Shown: piece by piece, positions 50,866-59,000 of the stretch
Layout: each line of letters opens with the position of its first letter
Numbering within the stretch: position 1 is the first letter of the stretch
DNA from: JARDZU01 sp963730285
GTDB lineage: Bacteria > Actinomycetota > Acidimicrobiia > Spongiisociales > ZC4RG35
Direction: 5' to 3'
DNA length: 64,000 nucleotides
NCBI GenBank assembly: GCA_963730285.1
Contig: CAVSQY010000006.1
Span: 62,001-126,000 of the forward strand
Position numbers and translations under genes: made by a program
The notes under the pieces: generated by a model
What the model was told of the DNA's origin: nothing
The model's database searches: none
What the model saw: the letters and a program-made list of their open reading frames with translations, nothing else

Positions 50866-52371
50866 ATGCCCAACGAGCTAGAAAACGCGCCCGTGAGCGC
50901 TCCCGAGAACGGGAGTGACCCGGCGCCCGAGACCCCGGAGGAGGCGACTGCCGCCGCCGACGAGGTGACCGAGCCCCCCGAGGCTCCAACAACAGCAGAA
51001 GAAACCACTCCGCCGCCCACCGAGGCGATCACCGCTGAGTCTGACTCCGACGAGTCGCAGTCAGACGAAGTGACCCGTCGCCCGGACACACCTCCAGGTC
51101 GGGAGGCCCTGGTTGCTCCCGACTTGAGCGACCTTCCCGATGACATCGGCGACGATTTCGAGCGCGCCATCGAAGCCACGGTCCTCGAGTTCAAAGAGGG
51201 AGACATCGTGGAGGGGTCGGTGGTCAGTGTGGACGCCGACGGCGCCATGGTGGACATCGGCTACAAGTCCGAGGGGCTGATACCGACCCGCGAGCTTTCG
51301 ATTCGCAACAACGTCGACCCCAAAGACGCGGTGGCCGTCGGCGATCGGGTTGAGGCAGTGGTCCTCAACAAGGAAGACGACGAAGGTCGTCTCATCCTCT
51401 CCAAGAAGCGAGCGATGTATGAGCGCGCCTGGGGACGGATACAGGAAGTCGCCAATGAGGGCGGGACCGTCGAGGGAACCGTTATCGAAGTGGTCAAGGG
51501 TGGCCTGATAGTCGATATCGGACTTCGGGGCTTCCTTCCAGCCTCATTGGTCGATCTGCGACGGGTGCGCGACCTGGACCCGTTCATCGGGGAGGCCATC
51601 ACCGCAAAAGTCATCGAGCTCGATCGGGCCCGCAACAACGTGGTGCTCTCCCGCCGGGCTTATCTCGAGGAGGCTCAGGCGGAAGAGCGGAATGCCTTCC
51701 TCGACGGCCTCGAAGAGGGTGAGGTCCGAGAGGGCATCGTCTCCTCGGTGGTCAACTTCGGCGCCTTCGTCGATCTCGGGGGCATGGACGGATTGGTCCA
51801 CGTCTCGGAGCTGTCGTGGCAGCACGTCAACCATCCGGGTGAGCTGGTGAAAGTTGGCGACAAGGTCACGGTCAAAGTGCTGGAGGTCGATCGGGAGCGG
51901 GAGAGAATCTCACTCTCCATCCGTCAGACCAGTGATGACCCCTGGGATGTGTTCGCCGGGGCCAACGAGGTGGGTGATGTCGTCGATGGAGTCGTGACCA
52001 AGACTGTCCCGTTTGGCGCCTTCGTCTCGGTCTCCGATGGTGTCGAGGGCCTCGTCCACGTCAGCGAGATCGCCATCCATCGTGTTGAGTCTCCTGAACT
52101 CGAGCTGTCGATAGGCCAGCCGGTGAGAGTGAAGATCACCGAGAAGGATGATGATCGGAGAAGGATTTCGCTCTCCATCAAGCAGGCGTCGCCCGATTGG
52201 CAGGAGCGCGAGGCTCAGATGGAGGAGCAGAAGAAGGGTCGTCGGCGTCCCCCGAAGGAGTTCGAACGAGAGTTCGGACCTGCCGAGGAGGAGCGCCCGC
52301 CGATGCCCGTCGATGCATCACTAGAGGCAATCCTTCAGGAGCTGAAGGAGCGGGGAATAGGCCGTCGCTGA
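50866..52371 (+). CDS. rpsA: 30S ribosomal protein S1
   Basis: A 501-residue protein with four S1 RNA-binding OB folds at about 110-180, 195-265, 280-350 and 367-440 (for example VEGSVVSVDADGAMVDIGYKSEGLIP, REGIVSSVVNFGAFVDLGGMDGLVHVSELSW). The first about 85 residues are an unusually long Pro/Glu/Thr/Ser-rich acidic extension, and the C-terminal 60 residues are charged. Four repeats with degenerate ends are typical of actinobacterial S1, which helps initiate translation on structured leaders. A GGAGGT site precedes ATG 50866. Confidence 0.94.
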   Translation: MPNELENAPVSAPENGSDPAPETPEEATAAADEVTEPPEAPTTAEETTPPPTEAITAESDSDESQSDEVTRRPDTPPGREALVAPDLSDLPDDIGDDFERAIEATVLEFKEGDIVEGSVVSVDADGAMVDIGYKSEGLIPTRELSIRNNVDPKDAVAVGDRVEAVVLNKEDDEGRLILSKKRAMYERAWGRIQEVANEGGTVEGTVIEVVKGGLIVDIGLRGFLPASLVDLRRVRDLDPFIGEAITAKVIELDRARNNVVLSRRAYLEEAQAEERNAFLDGLEEGEVREGIVSSVVNFGAFVDLGGMDGLVHVSELSWQHVNHPGELVKVGDKVTVKVLEVDRERERISLSIRQTSDDPWDVFAGANEVGDVVDGVVTKTVPFGAFVSVSDGVEGLVHVSEIAIHRVESPELELSIGQPVRVKITEKDDDRRRISLSIKQASPDWQEREAQMEEQKKGRRRPPKEFEREFGPAEEERPPMPVDASLEAILQELKERGIGRR

Positions 52372-52607
52372 CCGTCCTCCGTCATGTTGATGGGCACGGT
52401 TGGACTCGAGATCCCAAAAGGGAATGATCCCACCGAACTATGGAAAGAGTGGGGAAACCCTCAAGACTGGGTTCCGACGGTCCGAATCATTCCTCGTGGA
52501 ATTGTATTTGAAACACTGGGCAGACGCGGTTCCGTCAGTAGCATGCTCTTCGGCATGGCCTGACATGGTGTCAGCGTCTGACCGAGGGGACAAACGAAGG
52601 GGACTCA
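52372..52607 (+). promoter_or_regulatory. Promoter and structured leader of the tad operon
   Basis: A 236-nt gap without a supported gene. A sigma-70-like promoter is present: TTGGAC 52400-52405, 17 nt, AATGAT 52423-52428. The predicted leader of about 170 nt holds several hairpins: AACCC/GGGTT (52456-52473), CATGC/GCATG (52542-52557) and CTGACA/TGTCAG around TGG (52560-52574). Just before cpaB lies GAAGGGG. The long structured leader suggests post-transcriptional control, but no known riboswitch class is clearly matched. Confidence 0.45.
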
Positions 52608-53531
52608 ATGGGTAGGAGAGCCATCGTATTGCTAGTGGCCTTGATATTGGCCGGGCTCGCCGCATGGGCGGTTTGGAACTATCTCCAGAACGTCGAGAGT
52701 GAAGTGACCGCGGGCCAGGAGATCGTCGAGGTCTATATCGCTGGCCAAGCGATCGATGAGGGCGCGGATGGCTCCATCCTGCTGTCCGACTTCAACAGCG
52801 GCGGCGATCTCATCGTCCTGGACCATGATCAGGCCGAGGATATCCCTGTCGGTGCCATCACCACTGCCGAGCAGCTCAATCAGGTGCTGTCGGACAAGGT
52901 GGCGGCCGGCCCGATCGCCATGGGATCGATCCTGACCGAGTCCATGTGGACTTCGAACAGCATCGACATCACACCGCTGGCCGAGGAGATACCATCGGGC
53001 AAGCAGGCCATGACCATCTCGGTAGACAACGTTCGCGGTGTCAACGGCTTCGTCGAGCCGGGTGACCGGATCAACTTGATCGTGACACTCGACATCAGCT
53101 TCGACCTGCTGCCGGCCGACTTCTCCGGGATCACGGTGGACGAGGGCGCAACACCGACCGACACCGGGACCACCGGACAGGACACCCAGGCGACGACGGT
53201 GACCTTGTCGAGGTTCGTCCTCCAGGGCATTCCGGTCCTCGCGACTGGTCGGGACATCCGACCCGCCGAGGATGCTCCCGACACCGTGACGGTGGATCAG
53301 ACGACCACCGACACCACCGGGGACGGGACTGTCACCGAGGACACGGGCAACGCCACGGTGTTCACGCTCGAGGTAACCCCCGAGCAAGCAGAACGGATCG
53401 CTTATGCGTTCGAAAATGGCTCGATGTGGCTCACACTGGTCCCACAGGACTTCGTCGAAGTCGAGACCTCCGGCGTCATCATCGACAACCTTTTCGGTGG
53501 CGATCTCGTCAACGATATATTCGGCAACTGA
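52608..53531 (+). CDS. cpaB: Tad pilus assembly protein CpaB/RcpC (SAF domain)
   Basis: A 307-residue protein with an N-terminal membrane anchor (RAIVLLVALILAGLAAWAVWNYL) followed by a SAF-like beta-clip domain (EVYIAGQAID...GAITTAEQLNQVLSDKVAAGPIAMGSIL) and the RcpC region (QAMTISVDNVRGVNGFVEPGDRINLIVTLD). A Thr/Asp-rich insert (about 180-250) separates the RcpC halves, which end TLEVTPEQAERIAYAFENGSMWLTLVP. In Gram-positive Tad systems this protein lines the pilus path through the envelope. It is first in the tad operon. Confidence 0.88.
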   Translation: MGRRAIVLLVALILAGLAAWAVWNYLQNVESEVTAGQEIVEVYIAGQAIDEGADGSILLSDFNSGGDLIVLDHDQAEDIPVGAITTAEQLNQVLSDKVAAGPIAMGSILTESMWTSNSIDITPLAEEIPSGKQAMTISVDNVRGVNGFVEPGDRINLIVTLDISFDLLPADFSGITVDEGATPTDTGTTGQDTQATTVTLSRFVLQGIPVLATGRDIRPAEDAPDTVTVDQTTTDTTGDGTVTEDTGNATVFTLEVTPEQAERIAYAFENGSMWLTLVPQDFVEVETSGVIIDNLFGGDLVNDIFGN

Positions 53532-53544
53532 TTGAGGTTCGACC

Positions 53545-54723
53545 ATGTCAATGGCTGAGCACAACCTGCTGGTCGTAGACAAAGACGACGAGTTTGTCTC
53601 AGCGGCCAAAGAGCTCTTCGAGGGCCGGTTGCCGGTGGTTCGCTCCGTGGAGGAGGCGAGCCAGGTGATCGAAGCCGGGGACCTCCGGATGCTGCTTCTC
53701 GGACCGTCGTTCTCCAACGACGAGTCGATGGAGCAGGTCAGGAGCCTGCACAACCAGGATCCCGCAGTCGTGCTGATGCTTGTGGCCGAGACGGTCACTG
53801 CGGACGTGCTGCGGGGTGCGATGCGAGTTGGTGTCTCCGACGTCATCGAGAGCCCGCTGGACGAGCCAAAGATCGAGGCTGCGATCGAGCAGTTCGGTCA
53901 CGACGTCCTCAAGCGTCGGAGTAGTGCCCGTCCTGCAGAGCCGGTCAAGTCGGAGCGAGGGCGGATCATCACCGTGACATCGGCCAAAGGTGGCAGCGGC
54001 AAGACCGTCGTCGCCACCAATGTGGCGCTCCTTCTCAATCGCATACCTGACAAGAAGGTCGTCCTGGTCGACGCCGACCTGCAGTTCGGCGACGTCTGCC
54101 TGCTCCTCCAACTGGAGCCGCGGTTCACCATGGTCAATGCGGCCCATGAGCTGCACCAGCTCGATGCCGAGATGTTGGACTCGTTGCTGACCGAGCATCC
54201 AAGCGGCCTCAAGGTCTTGGCGGCTCCTTTGGAGCCGGCGTTTGCCGACGACATCACCACCGCCGGGTTGATGCAGATGCTCGACATCCTCCAGGAGACA
54301 TACGACTACGTAGTCGTCGACACCGCGTCCATGCTGGACGAGTTGATCCTCTCGTTGATCGAGAAGGCCGATCAGGTGCTCATGGTCGTCGACATGGATC
54401 TTCCATCCGTGAAGAACGCCAAGCTTGCGCTGGAGACCCTCAGGCTCCTGAAGTTCTCCACCGCGAACGTCAAGCTCGTCATGAACCGAAGCAACTCCAG
54501 GGCGCGTCTCGACAACAAAGAAATCGAAGGAGCCCTCAAGATGGAGATCTCGGCTGCCGTTCCTTCTGATGCGGCGGTGCCCAACTCGGTGAACGAGGGG
54601 AGGCCCATCGTGGAGACCGATCCCAAGGGCAAGGTCGCCAAGGGTTTCGAAGGGGTCGCAGAGTTGATCGCCGGGAAGATCCCGGAGGCCACCTCCAAGA
54701 GTGGCCTCTTCGGTAGGAAGTAA
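53545..54723 (+). CDS. cpaE: Tad localisation ATPase CpaE/TadZ-like
   Basis: A 392-residue protein with an atypical receiver-like N-terminal domain (NLLVVDKDDEFVSAAKELFEG...; no canonical phospho-Asp at the usual site) fused to a MinD/ParA-type ATPase. The P-loop with the deviant Walker Lys is TSAKGGSGKTVVATNVALLL (148-155 core), followed by VVLVDADLQFGDVCLLL and YDYVVVDTASMLDELILSLIEKADQVLMVVDMDLPSVKNAKLAL. Such proteins position the Tad machine at the pole. It lies 13 nt after cpaB. Confidence 0.9.
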   Translation: MSMAEHNLLVVDKDDEFVSAAKELFEGRLPVVRSVEEASQVIEAGDLRMLLLGPSFSNDESMEQVRSLHNQDPAVVLMLVAETVTADVLRGAMRVGVSDVIESPLDEPKIEAAIEQFGHDVLKRRSSARPAEPVKSERGRIITVTSAKGGSGKTVVATNVALLLNRIPDKKVVLVDADLQFGDVCLLLQLEPRFTMVNAAHELHQLDAEMLDSLLTEHPSGLKVLAAPLEPAFADDITTAGLMQMLDILQETYDYVVVDTASMLDELILSLIEKADQVLMVVDMDLPSVKNAKLALETLRLLKFSTANVKLVMNRSNSRARLDNKEIEGALKMEISAAVPSDAAVPNSVNEGRPIVETDPKGKVAKGFEGVAELIAGKIPEATSKSGLFGRK

Positions 54724-54740
54724 AGGGAAGGTAGACATTC

Positions 54741-56099
54741 GTGCCATCGCTATCTGAAAGAGTTGCGGCCGCAAGGCAGACCGAGACGGCAGATATCAGT
54801 TCCAACCGCTCGGATGCCCTGGGCGAGCTGAGAGGGCGCCTCCACTTCAAGGTGGTGGAGGAACTCGGCCCCACGCTGTACGACCGCCAGATGTCTGATG
54901 CGGAGCTACGCCTTCGTGTCCTCGAGATGCTGGAGTGGGCCGTCGATCAGGAGCAGGGGCTCCCTCTCACGTCGGCCGATCGCCGCGCCCTGCTCAATGA
55001 GATCGCCTCGGATGTTCTCGGATACGGGCCCATCGACCCGCTCCTGAATGACCCGGACATCACCGAGGTCATGGCCAACGGCCCCTACGACGTCTACTTC
55101 GAGAAACGAGGCAAGATCGTCCTGTCGGACATCAAGTTCGTGGACGAAGTCCATCTCCGCCGGATCATTGACAAGATCGTGGGCCAGATCGGCCGTCGCG
55201 TCGATGAGGCGACACCGATGGTGGATGCCCGGCTACCAGACGGTTCTCGTGTCAATGCAGTCATCCATCCACTGGCCATCGGCGGCCCCTTCCTGACGAT
55301 TCGTAAGTTCTCGGTCGACCCCTACCAGGAGGCCGACCTGATCAACTTCGGGACGCTGACCCAGCGGGTCGCTGACTTTCTCAGAGCCTGCGTTCGCGGC
55401 CGTCTCAACATCTTGATCTCGGGTGGTACCGGTTCGGGAAAGACCACGACACTCAACGTCATGTCTTCCTACATCCCCGGTGACGAGCGGATCGTGACCG
55501 TTGAGGACGCAGCAGAGCTGCAGCTTCACCAGGAGCACGTGCTCACGCTCGAGTCTCGACCCTCCAACATCGAGGGCAAGGGCGCCATTGGCATCCGCGA
55601 CCTGGTGAGGAATACCTTGCGTATGCGCCCTGACCGCATCGTTGTTGGTGAGGTTCGTGGCGCCGAGGCCCTGGACATGCTCCAGGCGATGAACACCGGT
55701 CATGATGGATCCCTCACGACGATTCACTCCAACAGCCCGAGAGACACGCTGTCACGTATCGAGACCATGGTGCTCATGGCCGGGTTCGACCTCCCGGTTC
55801 GGGCCATCCGCGAGCAGGTCGCAGCTGCTGTCGACCTGATCGTGCATGTGTCACGTCTCAAGGATGGAACCCGGCGCGTCACCCATGTGACCGAGATCGA
55901 AGGCATGGAGGGAGACATCATCACGCTCCAGGACCTGTTCCTATTCGACTACGGCATGGGTGTCGATGAGGACGGGATCTACAAGGGTCGTCTCAAGGCC
56001 ACCGGGATCCGTCCCACGTTCTCCGAGGATCTGGAGAACCAAGGTATTCGCCTCCCAGCAGACCTCTTCGATCCAGAGCCCTTCGCCAGGGGTCGATGA
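54741..56099 (+). CDS. cpaF: Tad secretion ATPase CpaF/TadA
   Basis: A 452-residue hexameric ATPase that powers Flp pilus polymerisation. The N-terminal domain contains ALLNEIASDVLGYGPIDPLLNDPDITEVMANGPYDVYFEKRGK. Then come Walker A ILISGGTGSGKTTTLNVM (about 228-237), the Asp box VTVEDAAELQL, Walker B RPDRIVVGEVRGAEALDMLQAMNTGHDGSLTTIHSN with the His box, and a normal C-terminus. It starts at GTG 54741 and runs into tadB with a single base between stop and TTG. Confidence 0.95.
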   Translation: MPSLSERVAAARQTETADISSNRSDALGELRGRLHFKVVEELGPTLYDRQMSDAELRLRVLEMLEWAVDQEQGLPLTSADRRALLNEIASDVLGYGPIDPLLNDPDITEVMANGPYDVYFEKRGKIVLSDIKFVDEVHLRRIIDKIVGQIGRRVDEATPMVDARLPDGSRVNAVIHPLAIGGPFLTIRKFSVDPYQEADLINFGTLTQRVADFLRACVRGRLNILISGGTGSGKTTTLNVMSSYIPGDERIVTVEDAAELQLHQEHVLTLESRPSNIEGKGAIGIRDLVRNTLRMRPDRIVVGEVRGAEALDMLQAMNTGHDGSLTTIHSNSPRDTLSRIETMVLMAGFDLPVRAIREQVAAAVDLIVHVSRLKDGTRRVTHVTEIEGMEGDIITLQDLFLFDYGMGVDEDGIYKGRLKATGIRPTFSEDLENQGIRLPADLFDPEPFARGR

Positions 56100-56100
56100 C

Positions 56101-58053
56101 TTGAAACGTCTGTTTGCCATTGTCGCGGCCCTGGTATTGGGGCTGAGCACTGTTGCCCTTGCGCAGAGCTCCAATCCGGAAATCGAAATCGTGGACATCA
56201 ACGCCTCTCGCTATGCGGAGGGCGGCCAAACGCTGATGGTGGTCGAGTTCCGCAACCTACCCGAGGCACCGGACCCGACCCAACTCGATATCACGATAAA
56301 CGGTCTGGGAGTCTCGGACCTCGAGGTGGCAACCCTGGGTGAGTCGACAGTGCCCGTGGGAGTGGTCCTGGTCATCGACACCTCCGGGTCGATGAGGGGT
56401 TCACCCATCGATTCTGCCAAGGCCGCAGCCAAGGATTTTGTCGCCCAGAAGCGCCCCGAAGACTCGATTGCTCTCGTGACGTTTGCCGACACGGCAGTTG
56501 TTCAAACCGGATTCACCACCAACGCCAACGATTTGAACGCACGAATCGACGCGATCCAAGCCGAAGGCGAGACCGCATTCAACGACGGGGTCATCCTCGG
56601 CCTTTCGCTATTCGACAGTGCTTCGTCATCGAATCTGTTGCCGAACATGATCGTGCTCACAGACGGTGAGGACACAGTCTCGACGGCCACAGCCCAAGAC
56701 GCGCTCGCGGCAGTGCAGAACAGTGACGCTCGCGTCTTCGGCGTCGCGTTGGAATCACCGGACTTCAACCCCGACGCCGTCTCGGCTGTCGCCGGGGCCG
56801 GCAACGGCTTGTTCCTCTCCACACCCGACCCACAGCAACTCTCTTCGTTGTACGGGCAGATCGGGCGTGAGATCAACAACACACTCGTGGCACGGTTCGT
56901 CTCCCCGATCTCAGCTCCGGGAGCAGCAACCTTCGCAGTGACCTACCCCGGCGGGTTGTCATCGAACGTCGAGTTCGCTGTGTCTGGCTTTGCCACCACC
57001 ACGACCACCATCGCCACGACGACGACGACCGCCCCACCTCCGTCCACATCGCTCGTCGTGAGTGACACCCCTCTGGGTTTGGGGAGCCTCTCTCTGATCG
57101 GGGCAGCCGGAGTCGGCATCACCGCCTTCCTGTTCATCGTGATCCTGTTCGGGCGTGATGATGAAGAAGGCGGGGGAAGGTTCGCCAAGCGTCTTCAAGC
57201 CTACGGGCGCCGTGGCAAGCCCCAAGCGGAGGAGAGGACGCCATTCCTGCAGCGGATCCCACTGCTTAACAGGTTCAGCCAGGCGGCCGAGGAGGAGGTG
57301 CGTCGCCGGGGGTTGAACTCGGGCGTCAACGCCGCTCTCGAGCAGGCAAACATCCCGATGACACCCGGAGAGGCAATTCTGGCGATGTTCGGGCTCTCCG
57401 CGGTGGGTGGCGTGTTCATCGCCATCTTCAACAGCCCTTTGTCCGGCTTGATCACCTTTGGGGTCCTCCTGATCTTCTTCGTGATGCTGATCCGGTACGC
57501 CGGGGGCCGGGAGCGCAAAAGGTTCGAAAAGCAGCTCCCTGACACGCTGACCCTTCTCTCGACCTCACTCCGAGCCGGCTACTCCCTACTGCAAGCGATC
57601 GAGGCCGTAGCCCAGGAAGCACCCGACCCGACAGCCCGGGAGTTCAGCCGGGCCGTTGCCGAGGCACGTCTCGGCCGATCGGTGCCACAGGCTCTCGAGG
57701 GCATCGTGCAACGGACACAATCCAAGGACTTCGAATGGGCGACAATGGCCATCGAGATCCAGCGTGAGGTGGGTGGAAACCTGGCCGAGGTGTTGCAGAC
57801 GGTCGCAGAGACCATGATGGCCAGGAACCGTCTCAAGGGTGAGATCAAGGCCCTGACGGCTGAGGGAAGGATCTCTGCAATCGTCCTGGGATCGCTGCCG
57901 TTCATCATGGGAGCATTCCTCTGGTTCACCAATCGTGAATATCTCCAGCCGCTGCTGGACGTCACCCTTGGGCGGATCGCGATCGTGGGCGGAGTGTTAC
58001 TCATGGGCGCCGGAATCTTCTGGCTGAACAAGATTGTGAACATCGAAGTATGA
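56101..58053 (+). CDS. tadB: VWA-TadB fusion: pilus platform protein with extracytoplasmic von Willebrand A domain
   Basis: A 650-residue protein. It starts at TTG 56101 with AGGGG 8 nt upstream; the frame is open earlier but overlaps cpaF. Order: signal-peptide-like segment (KRLFAIVAALVLGLSTVALA, 1-21), a beta strand region, a VWA domain with MIDAS motif DTSGSM at 93-98 and later TDGED, a Thr-rich linker (about 300-318), a membrane helix (LIGAAGVGITAFLFIVILF), a basic cytoplasmic stretch, then the T2SSF platform domain (LPDTLTLLSTSLRAGYSLLQAIEAVAQEAPDP...) with its membrane helices. Ordinary TadB is about 300 residues and lacks the VWA part. Confidence 0.9.
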   Translation: MKRLFAIVAALVLGLSTVALAQSSNPEIEIVDINASRYAEGGQTLMVVEFRNLPEAPDPTQLDITINGLGVSDLEVATLGESTVPVGVVLVIDTSGSMRGSPIDSAKAAAKDFVAQKRPEDSIALVTFADTAVVQTGFTTNANDLNARIDAIQAEGETAFNDGVILGLSLFDSASSSNLLPNMIVLTDGEDTVSTATAQDALAAVQNSDARVFGVALESPDFNPDAVSAVAGAGNGLFLSTPDPQQLSSLYGQIGREINNTLVARFVSPISAPGAATFAVTYPGGLSSNVEFAVSGFATTTTTIATTTTTAPPPSTSLVVSDTPLGLGSLSLIGAAGVGITAFLFIVILFGRDDEEGGGRFAKRLQAYGRRGKPQAEERTPFLQRIPLLNRFSQAAEEEVRRRGLNSGVNAALEQANIPMTPGEAILAMFGLSAVGGVFIAIFNSPLSGLITFGVLLIFFVMLIRYAGGRERKRFEKQLPDTLTLLSTSLRAGYSLLQAIEAVAQEAPDPTAREFSRAVAEARLGRSVPQALEGIVQRTQSKDFEWATMAIEIQREVGGNLAEVLQTVAETMMARNRLKGEIKALTAEGRISAIVLGSLPFIMGAFLWFTNREYLQPLLDVTLGRIAIVGGVLLMGAGIFWLNKIVNIEV

Positions 58054-59000
58054 GCATTGGTGCAATAGACGGTCAGATGCTGGCAGTGGTCGCCGTTTCG
58101 GCGTTGGTCTTCTTCGTGATCGTGTGGGTCGGCCTTGGCGTGACCCGTGCTCGGGAGGACATGAACAACCGATTGGCCGTCTATGGCCGGCAAGGCGGCG
58201 GAGGTTCAGTCAGCATTCGTGATGAAGAGCTGGCTAAGCCTCTGGCGCAACGGACCATTGGCCCGGTTGTGCTCAAGGTGTCGGGATTCCTGCGGAGGTT
58301 CACGCCGGTTGGCTATCTGGAGAAGAAGCAGCATCAGTTGGTGCTTGGTGGCAGCCCGGGGAACCTCGATGCCCCCTCATTCATCGTGGTCAAGTTGCTC
58401 ACGACGCTGGGAGGATTGTTCGCAGCCTTCTTCCTCCAGGACTACGGGAGCGACAATCTGCAGAGGGTCGTCCTCTTCATCCTCCCCATCGTCCTTGGCT
58501 TCTTCGGCCCGGATGCCTGGCTGAACCGCAAGATCGATGAGCGGAGTCAGACGATGTTGCGGGCGCTGCCGGACATGCTCGACCTTTTGGTGATCTCAGT
58601 GGAGGCAGGTCTCGGTTTCGACTCGGCTCTGTCACGGGTGGTTGCCACGGTGCCCGGTCCGCTGTCTGAGGAGTTCTTCAGAATGCTCCAGGAGACACGC
58701 GTCGGCGTGAGCCGGCGCGATGCGATGCGCCATCTGATGGATCGGACCGATCTCGACGAGCTCCGCTCTTTCTTGCTGGCGATGATCCAGGCGGAGGCGT
58801 TTGGTGTGACCATCGCACGGGTGCTGCGGGTCCAGGCCGATGAGATGAGAGTGAAGCGACGCCAACGAGCTCAGGAGAAGGCTTTCGCTGCACCGGTGAA
58901 GTTGGTCTTCCCCCTCGTCTTTTGCATCTTCCCGTCGCTGTTCGTCGTCTTGCTGGGGCCGGCGGCGATTCAAATCGGCGACGCATTCGCCAAGACCTGA
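58050..59000 (+). CDS. tadC: Tad pilus platform protein TadC
   Basis: A 316-residue T2SSF-family membrane protein pairing with TadB. It has an N-terminal helix (MLAVVAVSALVFFVIVWVGLGV), two helices at about 110-150, the cytoplasmic T2SSF bundle (RALPDMLDLLVISVEAGLGFDSALSRVVATVPGPLSEEFFRMLQETRVGVSRRDAMRHLMDRTD) and C-terminal helix (VFPLVFCIFPSLFVVLLGPAAI). ATG 58050 overlaps the tadB stop (ATGA). Its stop overlaps the next gene by one base. Confidence 0.93.
   Translation: MSIGAIDGQMLAVVAVSALVFFVIVWVGLGVTRAREDMNNRLAVYGRQGGGGSVSIRDEELAKPLAQRTIGPVVLKVSGFLRRFTPVGYLEKKQHQLVLGGSPGNLDAPSFIVVKLLTTLGGLFAAFFLQDYGSDNLQRVVLFILPIVLGFFGPDAWLNRKIDERSQTMLRALPDMLDLLVISVEAGLGFDSALSRVVATVPGPLSEEFFRMLQETRVGVSRRDAMRHLMDRTDLDELRSFLLAMIQAEAFGVTIARVLRVQADEMRVKRRQRAQEKAFAAPVKLVFPLVFCIFPSLFVVLLGPAAIQIGDAFAKT

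Noticed and set aside
52429..52480. c-di-GMP class I riboswitch in front of the tad operon
   Set aside because: Only short fragments (GAAAG, GTGGG) agree; the conserved GACGCAAAGCC core is absent.
52400..52615. 71-codon frame between rpsA and cpaB
   Set aside because: It covers a promoter and hairpins, has no good start context, and overlaps cpaB.
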